Positions 52,413 through 61,295 of a DNA stretch of 64,000 bases are shown here, piece by piece (positions within the stretch are counted from its first letter, which is position 1; every line of letters starts with the position of its first letter). Origin of the DNA: an uncultured Neptuniibacter sp. (lineage in GTDB: Bacteria; Pseudomonadota; Gammaproteobacteria; Pseudomonadales; Balneatricaceae); assembly GCF_947498015.1 (NCBI RefSeq), contig NZ_CANMIR010000002.1, positions 124,001-188,000 of the forward strand. The letters are read 5' to 3'. The translations under genes were made by a program, and so were the position numbers. The notes under the pieces were generated by a model. That model saw nothing but the letters and a program-made list of their open reading frames with translations, searched no databases and had not been told where the DNA came from.

Positions 52413-53705
52413 CTATTTGCTAAAAAGGGAGGGTCTGACTGACTTTTTTGAATCATCCCGCTCATACTTCTCAGTCAGAGGACGTTTCCCTCGCTTAGAT
52501 TGCACTTTTTTCCGCTTTTTTAGCGGCTGGTCAGCGATCGGATCAGACTCAATCATCTTTCCATTTTCAATTCGAGGGACAGGTCGCAACTTAACTTTCT
52601 GTTTAATCAGTTTTTCAATACGAACGAGAAATTCGCGCTCGGCTGGTGCTACTAATGAGATCGCCTCTCCGGTCTCACCGGCCCTTCCGGTTCGTCCGAT
52701 CCTGTGCACATAAGCTTCAGGCACGTTAGGCAGATCATAGTTGACAACCTGGGGCAGTGCTTCAATATCCAGTCCTCTTGCCGCCACATCGGTCGCAACA
52801 AGAACATGCAGATCTCCTGCAACAAACTCATCCAGCATCCGGATACGCTCCCGCTGGGTCTTATCACCATGCAGGGCTCCGGCATTAATCCCCTCATGCT
52901 GCAGGTACTCCGTGAGTAGATCGACACGCTTTTTAGTACGCGCAAAAACCAGTGTTTGCCCCCACTTACCCTCCTTGATCAGATAGGTCAGAACATCAGA
53001 TTTGTCTGCATTATCAACACCATAAGCAAACTGCCTGACCTGATGAGCTGTAGAGTTACGCGGCGAAACCTTGATCTTCTTGGGATTATTCAGATAAAAC
53101 TCAGCCAGTACCTCGACACTATCATCGGCTGTCGCTGTAAACAGGAGTGTCTGACGTGGCTCTGCTGCGTAATCCATGATCCTCTGGATAGGGTCAATGA
53201 ACCCCAGATCCAACATCCGATCCGCTTCATCCAGAACCAGGAACTGAAGTTTATTCAGGTGCAGCGCTTTCTGCTGTAGAAGGTCCAGAAGCCTCCCCGG
53301 CGTTGCCACCAGAATGTCAGCCCCGCGTTTCATCTTACGAATCTGATTATCGACCCTGACACCGCCATAGATCGAGATCACCCGCATGCCCAAGGCTTTT
53401 CCATACTCCAGAGTATTGTCTGCTACCTGTATCGCCAGTTCTCGCGTAGGTACTAATACCAGAGCACGTATATCCCGATAGTTTTTATCTGGAGCAGTTT
53501 TGCTTAGTTTTTCAATAATAGGCAGTGCGAAACTAGCCGTTTTCCCCGTACCCGTTTGAGCTTCCGCGAGGAGATCTTCACCCGCCAATACCTGCGGAAT
53601 CGCTTTTAACTGAATCGGTGTCGGTTGGCTGTAACCGAGTTGTTGCAAAGTAAATTGCAGTTCCGGGCAGAGAGCAAGATCTGAAAACGAGGACGCAGGA
53701 GGCAT
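52413..53705 (-). CDS. DEAD-box RNA helicase (RhlE/SrmB-like)
   Basis: A 430-residue ATP-dependent RNA helicase. Visible motifs: Q-motif (GYSQPTPIQ), I (AQTGTGKT), Ia (PTRELA), II (DEAD), III (TAT instead of SAT), V (ARGLDIE) and VI (HRIGRTGRAG). The C-terminal tail is basic (KKRKKVQSKRGKRPLTEKY), as in RNA-binding RhlE-type proteins. Likely roles are ribosome assembly or mRNA turnover. The ATG at 53705 lacks a clear ribosome site; the upstream TTG frame is rejected. It lies between two paralogous lipoprotein genes on the opposite strand. Confidence 0.93.
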   Translation of the reverse strand: MPPASSFSDLALCPELQFTLQQLGYSQPTPIQLKAIPQVLAGEDLLAEAQTGTGKTASFALPIIEKLSKTAPDKNYRDIRALVLVPTRELAIQVADNTLEYGKALGMRVISIYGGVRVDNQIRKMKRGADILVATPGRLLDLLQQKALHLNKLQFLVLDEADRMLDLGFIDPIQRIMDYAAEPRQTLLFTATADDSVEVLAEFYLNNPKKIKVSPRNSTAHQVRQFAYGVDNADKSDVLTYLIKEGKWGQTLVFARTKKRVDLLTEYLQHEGINAGALHGDKTQRERIRMLDEFVAGDLHVLVATDVAARGLDIEALPQVVNYDLPNVPEAYVHRIGRTGRAGETGEAISLVAPAEREFLVRIEKLIKQKVKLRPVPRIENGKMIESDPIADQPLKKRKKVQSKRGKRPLTEKYERDDSKKSVRPSLFSK

Positions 53706-53905
53706 AAGGAAACACAAACCATCAGTATTAAGGAAACGATCATTTTAACCTATCCGTGCACTGACTCAGAGTTTTTTCCTCTCACATCTTCCATTGAGTT
53801 CAGATCAGAGAAGCGCTGTATCAGAGACTTTACACAGTGTTAACAAACTGGCACAGCTCCTCTCTTTAACTAAACTACCGTTGTGTAGGGTAACGGGAAG
53901 TCCTC

Positions 53906-54229
53906 ATGCACAAATTCATTTGGCAGGTCTCTAGTAGCATTCTAGCCACGGCAATTTTGATTGGGTGCAGTACTCAATCAGACACATCACTGCATGCAAA
54001 CCTATCTACTGAAGGTTACTCAGGTAGCTACTGTTATAACGGGGGGCGCGTGCATGAATACAGCTGCGACCCAACACTTGCGAGTTCACAGCCGGATATG
54101 CACCCTGATGAGATCGATGAAGAGTGGATGTATGCAACCCTCTATGAGATCAAGCGCTGGTTCTCAGAACTCCGTGCCCTCCACTATGGCCCGATGCAAA
54201 AAACAGAGAATCACGTTACTTCCGAATAG
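53906..54229 (+). CDS. Small lipoprotein of unknown family, paralogue of the one at 50963
   Basis: A 107-residue protein with a lipoprotein signal (lipobox LIGC, acylated cysteine near 21). From about residue 38 it aligns with the lipoprotein at 50963: CYNGGR, YSCDP, Q-P/A-DM, EIDEEWMY and EI-x2-W positions are shared, while signal peptide and tail differ. Two conserved cysteines may form a disulfide in the periplasm. GGGAAG precedes the ATG. The gene is alone on the plus strand after the helicase promoter region. Function unknown. Confidence 0.8.
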   Translation: MHKFIWQVSSSILATAILIGCSTQSDTSLHANLSTEGYSGSYCYNGGRVHEYSCDPTLASSQPDMHPDEIDEEWMYATLYEIKRWFSELRALHYGPMQKTENHVTSE

Positions 54230-54469
54230 CGCGAACACCTCTGCTACGCTAATCACAACTCAACACCCTTCGCACTTTACAGTCGCCTGCCAGGAGAGAA
54301 CGAGCGTCTGACCTGACCAACTGAGAGACAAACGCTTATGGAGACCCAGTCATTCAAGAGCTGATCTAGCGTTCTCTTCGTCTCCTCTGCTGATACTATG
54401 CAGGCCTGCTGGTCGAGATTTGAAAATCATTAAGTGCTCTGGGAAAGCCTCAAACAGCGCCACAGTAAA
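54230..54469. other. Intergenic region with no gene seen
   Basis: 240 bases between a plus-strand lipoprotein gene and the 3' end of the minus-strand gene at 54470. No terminator with a T-run, operator or small gene is evident. Confidence 0.4.
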
Positions 54470-54916
54470 TTAGAGCTGATCGATCTGGTGGCGCAAATCA
54501 GCCAGTTTACCGTTAAGCACTTTCTCCAGGTGATCGATTTCATCCAGTAAAACCTGCTTTTTGGATTGAGCATCCTGATCTACTTTAACCAGTCGTTCGA
54601 GTTCGGTCACAGCTTTGAGAAAGTAGGCCGATGGTTCAGATGCAGAGCCATAAGCGGCATTCATCTCCAAAGATTTATCCACCCGTTTGAATTTAAACTT
54701 CTTACTTTTTGAGAACCAGTCTCCCTGACGACGTCGCAGGTATATTTTCAGGATATCCATATCCCCTTCCCTACGAGTTGAAAACCTCTCTATTTCAGAC
54801 GGATCATCGAAGCCCATCTCGGTCAGTACAACAAATTCTGTATTCACAGCGCCTCCACTGAATCTGAAATTACAAAACAATCCAGATTCAGTGTAGACCC
54901 TCACAGGTTTAATCAC
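54470..54916 (-). CDS. Unknown protein coupled to the AAA ATPase
   Basis: A 148-residue protein I do not recognise. A mixed alpha/beta N-terminal half (about 1-90) carries many basic residues (YLRRRQGDWFSKSKKFKFKR), followed by a helical C-terminal third with heptad-like leucines (VLLDEIDHLEKVLNG), probably a coiled coil. There is no signal peptide or transmembrane helix. It starts with a GTG whose codon overlaps the end of the ATPase gene (GTGATTAA, eight bases), so it is translated with the ATPase and is likely its partner or adaptor. The direct evidence is overlap and strand only. Confidence 0.75.
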   Translation of the reverse strand: MIKPVRVYTESGLFCNFRFSGGAVNTEFVVLTEMGFDDPSEIERFSTRREGDMDILKIYLRRRQGDWFSKSKKFKFKRVDKSLEMNAAYGSASEPSAYFLKAVTELERLVKVDQDAQSKKQVLLDEIDHLEKVLNGKLADLRHQIDQL

Positions 54917-56381
54917 AGGAAACAGTTCGGTCCTGCGCCCAATCCCTTAACTGCTGGATCTGTCCATCCATTACGACCGAGAGCGGCTGCGTTTTACGTA
55001 ACTCCTCTTGTAGTAGCGCCTGATTCAGCTCCCTCCCCTGCGCATGAGATGTGTAATAAGCGGAGATCACCGCCTGCTCTATCTCAGCTCCCGAAAATCC
55101 ATCACTCTCCTCAACAAGTCGTGCAAAATCGAACTGAGTCAGATCAGCTTTCTGACGCTTCAAATGGATATCGAAGATGCTAAAACGGACCTCATCATTG
55201 GGCAGGTCAACAAAGAAGATCTCATCAAATCGCCCTTTTCGGATCAGTTCAGGTGGTAGTGCCTGGATGTCATTGGCTGTCGCAACCAGAAAAACCGGTG
55301 CTTTTTTCTCTGCCATCCAGGTTAATAAAGTTCCCAACATCCGTGTTGATGGGCCTCCCTCATCACCACCGCCAGCGATCCCTTTTTCGATCTCATCCAG
55401 CCATAAAACACAAGGCGCCATCACCTCAGCTGTCTGCAAAGCCTCCCTAAGGTTTTTCTCAGACTCACCATAGAATTTATTATAGAGCGCCCCAAAATCC
55501 AGTCTAAGTAGTGGCGCATGCCAGCTACCTGCAACCGTCTTAGCTGCAAGACTCTTACCACACCCTTGTACACCCAATAACAGCATCCCTTTCGGAACAG
55601 GTAGATCTGTATTAGCGACATCACCTTTAAAAAAAGCTCGCCGCTCCTCCAGCCAGGCTTTAAGTCGGCTAAACCCTGCAATATCCGAAAACTGCGCTGT
55701 ATCATATTCAAAATGCAGATTTCCCTGATCACTCAGCAGGTTGTATTTCGCTTCATTCACCGCCGGAAGGTCGCTTTCGGTAATCGCACCATCATCAAAG
55801 ATCGCGTTCCGTGCCAAGCGACGGACATCAGATCGGGTCAGACCCGATAGGTTTTTAACCAGTTGCTGAAGATTATTGGAACTTGCCTGAACCCTTGCGC
55901 CGGATGATTTCAACCAGGCTTGTGCCTCCTCCCTGACTATTCGCTCCACCTCATGTTGATTTGGCAGAGAGATCTCCAGTTTCGCACTCAACTTATTCAA
56001 CTCTGGGGGGACGACTAATGCATGGCTTAACAAAATCAATGTATGCCCCAAAAGCTCATACTTCAAAGCGATATCTTTCAACAGCCGGATATGCACCGGA
56101 TCATCCATAAACGGATGCAGATCCGCCATGATGTAAACACCCGGCGTCGTCACTGATTTAATATGCGATAGGGCTTCAGCCGGTTGGGCAAACAGTTTTT
56201 GCGGTGCATATGCCTGATCCAGGCGTTGAATCCCTTCAGTCAATGTCCATTTAAACAGCGGCCGCCCATAGATCGGCTTCAACTCTGACAGCATCTCTAC
56301 TATCTGATTTTCCTCAGTGCTTTCGATCACAATCAGAGGAGTTTCAGCTTTGATCAATAGTTCCAGCTGATGCTTAACCAT
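54909..56381 (-). CDS. Ycf46-like AAA ATPase
   Basis: A 490-residue ATPase with an N-terminal domain resembling a degenerate AAA module (about 1-200) and one complete AAA domain (about 225-480). The Walker A motif GVQGCGKSLAAK is near 270, Walker B is CVLWLDEIEKG, the arginine finger region is RKGRFDEIFFVDLP, and the sensor-2 helix FSGAEIEQAVISA is present. This two-part design matches the Ycf46 group found in cyanobacteria, plastids and some proteobacteria; its function is not settled, although a link to inorganic carbon use has been suggested in cyanobacteria. It is followed by an overlapping gene for an unknown protein, and its promoter must lie in 56382-56774. Confidence 0.88.
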   Translation of the reverse strand: MVKHQLELLIKAETPLIVIESTEENQIVEMLSELKPIYGRPLFKWTLTEGIQRLDQAYAPQKLFAQPAEALSHIKSVTTPGVYIMADLHPFMDDPVHIRLLKDIALKYELLGHTLILLSHALVVPPELNKLSAKLEISLPNQHEVERIVREEAQAWLKSSGARVQASSNNLQQLVKNLSGLTRSDVRRLARNAIFDDGAITESDLPAVNEAKYNLLSDQGNLHFEYDTAQFSDIAGFSRLKAWLEERRAFFKGDVANTDLPVPKGMLLLGVQGCGKSLAAKTVAGSWHAPLLRLDFGALYNKFYGESEKNLREALQTAEVMAPCVLWLDEIEKGIAGGGDEGGPSTRMLGTLLTWMAEKKAPVFLVATANDIQALPPELIRKGRFDEIFFVDLPNDEVRFSIFDIHLKRQKADLTQFDFARLVEESDGFSGAEIEQAVISAYYTSHAQGRELNQALLQEELRKTQPLSVVMDGQIQQLRDWAQDRTVSCD

Positions 56382-56774
56382 GACAGATATCCTTATAAAA
56401 ACGGGTCAGTGATAATCTAATATAAAACCCTTTCAGGCACTATTTCTAAAAGATAAAACCGAACCCGATGGAGAAACTATTTATCCCCGCTTCCTGTGGA
56501 TAAGTTGGTGAATAGTTTTTGGGTAGATTGCTGAAATCCACATAATACGTTGTATTCAGCAGATCGAACAAAAAATAGACCGATGAGAAAATATTCTTAA
56601 CTATCAACAAGTTAAATAAATCAACAGTTAATAGAAAACTTCAAATAAAAGTATTTATGAATATTGACAAGCCCATTTTTAAGCTGTGCAAAAGAGTGAA
56701 GGGAGATTAGTAGCTACAGTGGTTTGGGCCGTCTGCAGATAGAAAAGTGATCTGAATAAAGGAGCAGTGCTCCT
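56382..56774. other. AT-rich gap upstream of the ATPase operon
   Basis: The 393-base AT-rich gap holds a consensus DnaA box, TGTGGATAA (56495-56503), and, just beyond the yfaE stop, the palindrome AGGAGCA-G-TGCTCCT (56760-56774), which may act as a terminator for the nrd operon on the minus strand. The ATPase promoter must also be here. No gene was seen. Confidence 0.5.
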
Positions 56775-57041
56775 CTATTCATCTGGGATCTCTAACTCAA
56801 TATGGGATTTGGGGATACAACAGCAAGTGAGCACTTCATCATCCTGAAGGTCCAGCAAGCTATCCTGGACATATTCAACTTCACCCTCCAGAAGGCGCAC
56901 TTTACAGCAACCGCAGTATCCACCGCGGCAGTTATAGGGTGCTGGAATCTCCTGGGCTTCAAGGGAGTCCAGCAGCGTAGGCTCATACTGATAGTAGTAG
57001 GTGTGATGATGGTTTACTTTGATCCGGGATGGGCCAGCCAT
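56775..57041 (-). CDS. yfaE: 2Fe-2S ferredoxin YfaE-like, ribonucleotide reductase maintenance
   Basis: An 88-residue plant-type ferredoxin. The 2Fe-2S ligands follow C-x4-C-x2-C (in NCRGGYCGCC) with the fourth cysteine in the LTCCC segment. YfaE in E. coli helps maintain the diferric-tyrosyl radical cofactor of NrdB, and the gene is placed directly after nrdB here as there. The ATG at 57041 starts 11 bases after the nrdB stop; the nrdB stop forms part of its ribosome site (TAAGGA). The upstream open frame is only nrdB in another frame. Confidence 0.93.
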   Translation of the reverse strand: MAGPSRIKVNHHHTYYYQYEPTLLDSLEAQEIPAPYNCRGGYCGCCKVRLLEGEVEYVQDSLLDLQDDEVLTCCCIPKSHIELEIPDE

Positions 57042-57051
57042 AGTCACGTCC

Positions 57052-58182
57052 TTAGAGATCGAATCCGTCGAAATCACCCTCGTCCACCTCATTATCAATC
57101 TGACCAACCAGGTAAGAGCTGATCTCCGCTTCCTGCGGAGCCACCTGTACATTGTCGCTGACCAGCCATGCGTTCATCCAAGGTAACGGATTCTGGCGTG
57201 ATGGAAAGATCTCATCCAGATTCAGCGCTTTCATCCGCACATTAGTAATGTACTCAACATAATCAGACAATATCTGGGCATTCAAACCGATCATCGAACC
57301 TTCACGGAATAGGTATTGCGCCCAGTCTTTCTCCTGCTGAGCCGCCTCTTTAAAGATCTCATAGACCTCAGGCTCACACTCTTTAGCAATCTCTTTGAAA
57401 TCAGGATCATCCGCACCGGATGCCATGATGTTCAACATATGCTGGGTCCCTGTCAGATGAAGAGCTTCATCTCGGGCAATCAGTTTAATAATCTTAGCAT
57501 TGCCTTCCATGATCGCCCGCTCAGCGAAAGCAAAGGAGCAGGCGAAACTGACATAGAAGCGGATCGCTTCCAATACATTGATTGAGACCAGTGTCAGATA
57601 CAGTTTTTTCTTCAGATTACGCAGACTGGCATCATAGATATGACCATCAACCGTATGCAGCCCTTCCCCATGGATACTGTATACACTCGAGAGATTAATA
57701 AACTCATCATACAAGCGCGTGACAGAGTCAGCACGGCGGATAATCTCAGGGTTAGTTACGATCTGATCGAACACCTCTGATGGTTCAGTGATGATATTAC
57801 GAATAATATGTGTGTACGAACGGCTGTGAATTGTTTCACTGAATGCCCAGGTCTCAAACCAGGTTTCCAGCTCGGGCAGGGATACAACCGGCAGGAATGC
57901 TATATTTGGCGAACGCCCCTGTACTGAGTCCAGCAGTGTCTGGTATTTCAGATTACTCAGGAAGATATGCTTCTCATGCTCTGGCATGTTCATGAAGTCT
58001 TTACGGTCAGTTGATAGATCAACCTCCTCCGGACGCCAGAAGAATGAAAGCTGTTTCTCAATCAATTTTTCAAAGATTGGATATTTCTGTTTGTCATAAC
58101 GGGCAACGTTTACGCTGCGGCCGAAAAACATGGGTTCTTTAGTTGCGTCGTGAGTACTGTGACTGAACGTGGTGTACGCCAT
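57052..58182 (-). CDS. nrdB: Ribonucleoside-diphosphate reductase beta subunit (class Ia)
   Basis: This 376-residue small subunit holds the diiron centre and tyrosyl radical needed to start ribonucleotide reduction. The N-terminus MAYTTFSHS and the segments [33 protein letters not shown] and [18 protein letters not shown] (iron ligands) are nearly the E. coli protein. The C-terminal tail [13 protein letters not shown] is the NrdA-binding peptide. It follows nrdA by about 100 bases. Confidence 0.98.
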   Translation of the reverse strand: MAYTTFSHSTHDATKEPMFFGRSVNVARYDKQKYPIFEKLIEKQLSFFWRPEEVDLSTDRKDFMNMPEHEKHIFLSNLKYQTLLDSVQGRSPNIAFLPVVSLPELETWFETWAFSETIHSRSYTHIIRNIITEPSEVFDQIVTNPEIIRRADSVTRLYDEFINLSSVYSIHGEGLHTVDGHIYDASLRNLKKKLYLTLVSINVLEAIRFYVSFACSFAFAERAIMEGNAKIIKLIARDEALHLTGTQHMLNIMASGADDPDFKEIAKECEPEVYEIFKEAAQQEKDWAQYLFREGSMIGLNAQILSDYVEYITNVRMKALNLDEIFPSRQNPLPWMNAWLVSDNVQVAPQEAEISSYLVGQIDNEVDEGDFDGFDL

Positions 58183-58283
58183 CGGGGTATTCGTTCCTGA
58201 AACCTGGGATAGTTCTAATTATGTTGCCTGCTCCAATGGGAGCAGGCCGTTATCTACTCTGGCTAAAAGCGCGTGGCAAACAA

Positions 58284-60548
58284 TTAAAGTTTGCACGCTC
58301 CGCCTTCACAACCACCGTCATCAGCCTGATCAGAAGCGCCGTCACGGGTGTTGTGGTAATAAAGTGTTTTGACGCCGTATTTGTAGGCAGTCAGTAGATC
58401 CTGCAGCAGCTGCTTCATTGGAACTTTATCGTTCGGGAACAGTGATGGATCATAGTTGGTATTCGCAGAGATCGACTGATCCACAAACTTCTGCATAATG
58501 CCGACAAGCTGCAGGTAACCTGTATTATTTGGAATATCCCAAAGCAGTTCATACTGCTCACGCAATTCAGTGTAACCAGGTACTACCTGTTTCATGATGC
58601 CGTCTTTACTTGCCTTAACCGATACATAACCGCGCGGCGGCTCAATACCATTGGTTGAGTTAGTAATCTGTGAAGAAGTTTCACACGGCATCAGGGCGGT
58701 CAGGGTACTGTTACGCAGACCGAATTCACGGATATCTTCGCGCAACGTCTCCCAGAAATAGTGCAGCGGCTCTTCACAGAACTCGTCGACTTCACGCTTG
58801 TAAGTATCGATTGGCAGCAAGCCTTTAGAGTAAACCGTCTCGTCAAATTTCGGACACTTACCACGCTCTTTAGCCAACTCATTAGACGCTTTAAGCAGGT
58901 AGTACTGGATCGCCTCAAAAGTTTTATGTACCAGACCGTTAGCGGAACCATCCGAATATTTCATCCCATTCTTCGCCAGGTAATAGGCGAAGTTAGTCAC
59001 ACCCACCCCCAAAGGACGACGGTTCATTGTGGACGTATGAGCCGCCGGGATCGGGTAATCCTGATAATCCAGCAGGTTATCCAGCGCACGCACAATCAGA
59101 TCGGAGAGATTTTCCAGTTCATCCAGATCCTCAAGGGCGCCAAGGTTGAACGCAGACAGCGTACACAGAGCGATCTCACCCTCAGGGTCGTTCACATGCT
59201 GTAGCGGCTTCGTTGGCAGCGCAATCTCAAGACAGAGGTTCGACTGTTTAACAGGAGCGACCGTCGGATCAAATGGGCTGTGGGTATTACAGTGATCAAC
59301 ATTCTGAATATAGATTCGACCCGTTTGTGCACGCTCAGCAGCGAGAATACCAAACAGCTCTACCGCTTTGATTGTCTGCTTTCGGATCGAAGGATCATTT
59401 TCATATTGAACGTATAAACGTTCGAACTCGTCCTGATCAGCAAAGAACGCATCGTATAAGCCCGGTACTTCATGCGGACTAAACAGAGTGATATCTCCCC
59501 CTTTAATCAGGCGGGTATACATCAACTTATTGATCTGAACACCGTAATCCAGATGGCGGACACGGTTCTCCTCAACCCCTCGGTTATTCTTCAATACCAG
59601 CAGGGATTCAACTTCAAGATGCCAGATAGGGTAAAACAGTGTTGCCGCACCACCACGTACGCCACCCTGCGAACAGGACTTAACCGCTGTCTGGAAGTGC
59701 TTATAGAACGGGATACAGCCAGTATGATAGGCCTCGCCGTTACGGATAGGACTTCCCAGTGCACGGATACCACCCGCATTGATACCGATACCGGCTCGCT
59801 GCGAGACATATTTCACGATTGAAGCAGAGGTTGCATTAATAGAATCAAGGCTGTCACCCGTTTCAATCAGAACACAGGAGCTAAACTGACGCGTAGGGGT
59901 ACGCACACCTGCCATAATCGGGGTAGGCAGCGACAGTTTGAAGAGTGATGTCGCATCATAAAAACGTTTAACGTAATCCAGACGCGTTTCTTTTGGATAA
60001 TCGGCAAACAGGCAGGCAGCTACCAGCATATAGAGGATCTGCGGGCTTTCGAACACTTCACCCGTAACACGGTTCTGAACGAGGTACTTACCTTCCAGCT
60101 GTTTCACAGCGGCATAGGAAAAATTCATATCCCGCTTATGGTCAAGATAACCATGAAGCGTTTCCCACTCCGCTTCAGAGTAGTCCTCAATCAGATGCTT
60201 ATCATAACGGCCAGCCTCAACCTGCTCGGATACATGGTCAAACAGTCTGGGCGGTTCAAACTGCCCAAACGCACGCTTACGCAGGTGGAAAATTGCCAGA
60301 CGCGCAGCCAGATATTGGTAATCGGGTGAATCTTCTGAGATCAGGTCAGCTGCTGATTTAATCAGTGTTTCGTGAATGTCGAAGGTTTTCATCCCTTCGA
60401 AAAACTGAAGGTGAGCCTTTAACTCTACTTCTGATGGCGAAACCGCATTCAATCCATCTGCGGCCCAGATTACTACTTTATGGATCTTCTCCAGATCCAG
60501 TTTTTCCTGTCGACCATCCCTTTTGGTAACCATCAGATCTTGCTGCAT
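58284..60548 (-). CDS. nrdA: Ribonucleoside-diphosphate reductase alpha subunit (class Ia)
   Basis: The catalytic subunit, 754 residues from the ATG at 60548, reduces NDPs to dNDPs. The allosteric ATP-cone is at the N-terminus (LMVTKRDGRQEKLDLEKIHKVV), active-site segments FSSCVLIETGDSLDSI and NQSNLCLEIALPT-like are present, and the redox-active C-terminal cysteines are in GGCEGGACKL. The frame continues upstream to 60602, but the ATG at 60548 follows GGAAGG and aligns with the E. coli start. It heads nrdAB-yfaE and lies behind two NrdR boxes, so its expression should respond to nucleotide levels. Confidence 0.98.
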   Translation of the reverse strand: MQQDLMVTKRDGRQEKLDLEKIHKVVIWAADGLNAVSPSEVELKAHLQFFEGMKTFDIHETLIKSAADLISEDSPDYQYLAARLAIFHLRKRAFGQFEPPRLFDHVSEQVEAGRYDKHLIEDYSEAEWETLHGYLDHKRDMNFSYAAVKQLEGKYLVQNRVTGEVFESPQILYMLVAACLFADYPKETRLDYVKRFYDATSLFKLSLPTPIMAGVRTPTRQFSSCVLIETGDSLDSINATSASIVKYVSQRAGIGINAGGIRALGSPIRNGEAYHTGCIPFYKHFQTAVKSCSQGGVRGGAATLFYPIWHLEVESLLVLKNNRGVEENRVRHLDYGVQINKLMYTRLIKGGDITLFSPHEVPGLYDAFFADQDEFERLYVQYENDPSIRKQTIKAVELFGILAAERAQTGRIYIQNVDHCNTHSPFDPTVAPVKQSNLCLEIALPTKPLQHVNDPEGEIALCTLSAFNLGALEDLDELENLSDLIVRALDNLLDYQDYPIPAAHTSTMNRRPLGVGVTNFAYYLAKNGMKYSDGSANGLVHKTFEAIQYYLLKASNELAKERGKCPKFDETVYSKGLLPIDTYKREVDEFCEEPLHYFWETLREDIREFGLRNSTLTALMPCETSSQITNSTNGIEPPRGYVSVKASKDGIMKQVVPGYTELREQYELLWDIPNNTGYLQLVGIMQKFVDQSISANTNYDPSLFPNDKVPMKQLLQDLLTAYKYGVKTLYYHNTRDGASDQADDGGCEGGACKL

Positions 60549-60688
60549 GCGACCTTCCAAATAAAACGCTATCGATTTGTAATTATTTTGCTGCAACTGC
60601 ACTAAAAATTGTTCAAAATCCTGACCAAAATCGCGCCAGGCTTTGATATATCAGGCTCTGCAGCTTTTCTACTCTGACTTTCCGTCAA

Positions 60689-60704
60689 GCACAACATGTT
60701 GTGT
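60689..60704. promoter_or_regulatory. NrdR box 1 upstream of nrdA
   Basis: GCACAACATGTTGTGT matches the NrdR consensus (acaCwAtATaTwGtgt) at 13 of 16 positions. It lies about 140 bases before the nrdA start codon. The partner box begins 31 bases away. Confidence 0.85.
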
Positions 60705-60719
60705 ATAGAAGTAATTAAG

Positions 60720-60735
60720 ACACTAAATATAGTGA
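60720..60735. promoter_or_regulatory. NrdR box 2 upstream of nrdA
   Basis: ACACTAAATATAGTGA matches the NrdR consensus at 14 of 16 positions. It starts exactly 31 bases from box 1, i.e. three helical turns, the spacing known for paired NrdR boxes. A -10-like TATATT on the minus strand falls inside it, fitting repression. Confidence 0.88.
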
Positions 60736-61065
60736 TCCTAAAGGTTAATGCAATACTTGATTTTGGGAATACTTGGGTGTAGGCGAAGCAGTTACTTTTG
60801 CGCAAACATTGATGATGCGGGGCCTGTAGGCTACCTATAAGGTAACATCCTAATATGACATTTTTTTAATTTTTTTTTCAGAATAAACCGACGTCAAACA
60901 GCATGCCAAAGTTCCTATGACTTCAATCAATTTTTTGTTCACTGTTTGAGCAAAGAGCTGCCAACTTTATGATCTTCTAATTTAGATGTTCTCTGTACCT
61001 ATAAAGCATAATTTCCTGTACACTTCGCAACCAATTTTGCTGACTTAAAGTTGGAGGTTACCCTG
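60736..61065. other. Remaining nrdA-DUF2788 intergenic region
   Basis: 330 bases of AT-rich sequence with the promoters of nrdA (minus strand) and the DUF2788 gene (plus strand). The palindrome TACCT-ATA-AGGTA (60832-60844) stands out. No open frame of note was seen; the ORF reading leftward from 60805 is not supported by a ribosome site or homology. Confidence 0.45.
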
Positions 61066-61278
61066 ATGCGTTTGGCTGAAATGGAGGCTATCGCCCTAAA
61101 TGTGGGTCTGGCCGTGTTTGCTGCGTTTATTTTTTTCATCATCTACGACCTGGCAAAAAAATCAAACGCGGGTAAATTTGGAACCGCAATCCTCTTTTTT
61201 GCTCTGGGGCTTGGGCTAGCGGCCTTCCTGGTTAAAACAGTAGTCGTAGAGATGATGGGTGGGCATACCGGAGTTTAA
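61066..61278 (+). CDS. DUF2788 small membrane protein
   Basis: This 70-residue protein has two hydrophobic helices (about 8-30 and 42-62) connected by a basic loop DLAKKSNAGKFG. It matches DUF2788, a small inner-membrane family of gammaproteobacteria without known function. The ATG at 61066 follows GGAGG at nine bases; a TTG five codons earlier is in frame and lies inside that ribosome site. It converges on the HugZ-like gene. Confidence 0.85.
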   Translation: MRLAEMEAIALNVGLAVFAAFIFFIIYDLAKKSNAGKFGTAILFFALGLGLAAFLVKTVVVEMMGGHTGV

Positions 61279-61295
61279 CAACCGGTTCGCCCGCA

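Noticed and set aside
60602-60805. A 67-codon minus-strand frame upstream of nrdA
   Set aside because: It runs through both NrdR boxes and the promoter, has no ribosome site and no recognisable protein features.
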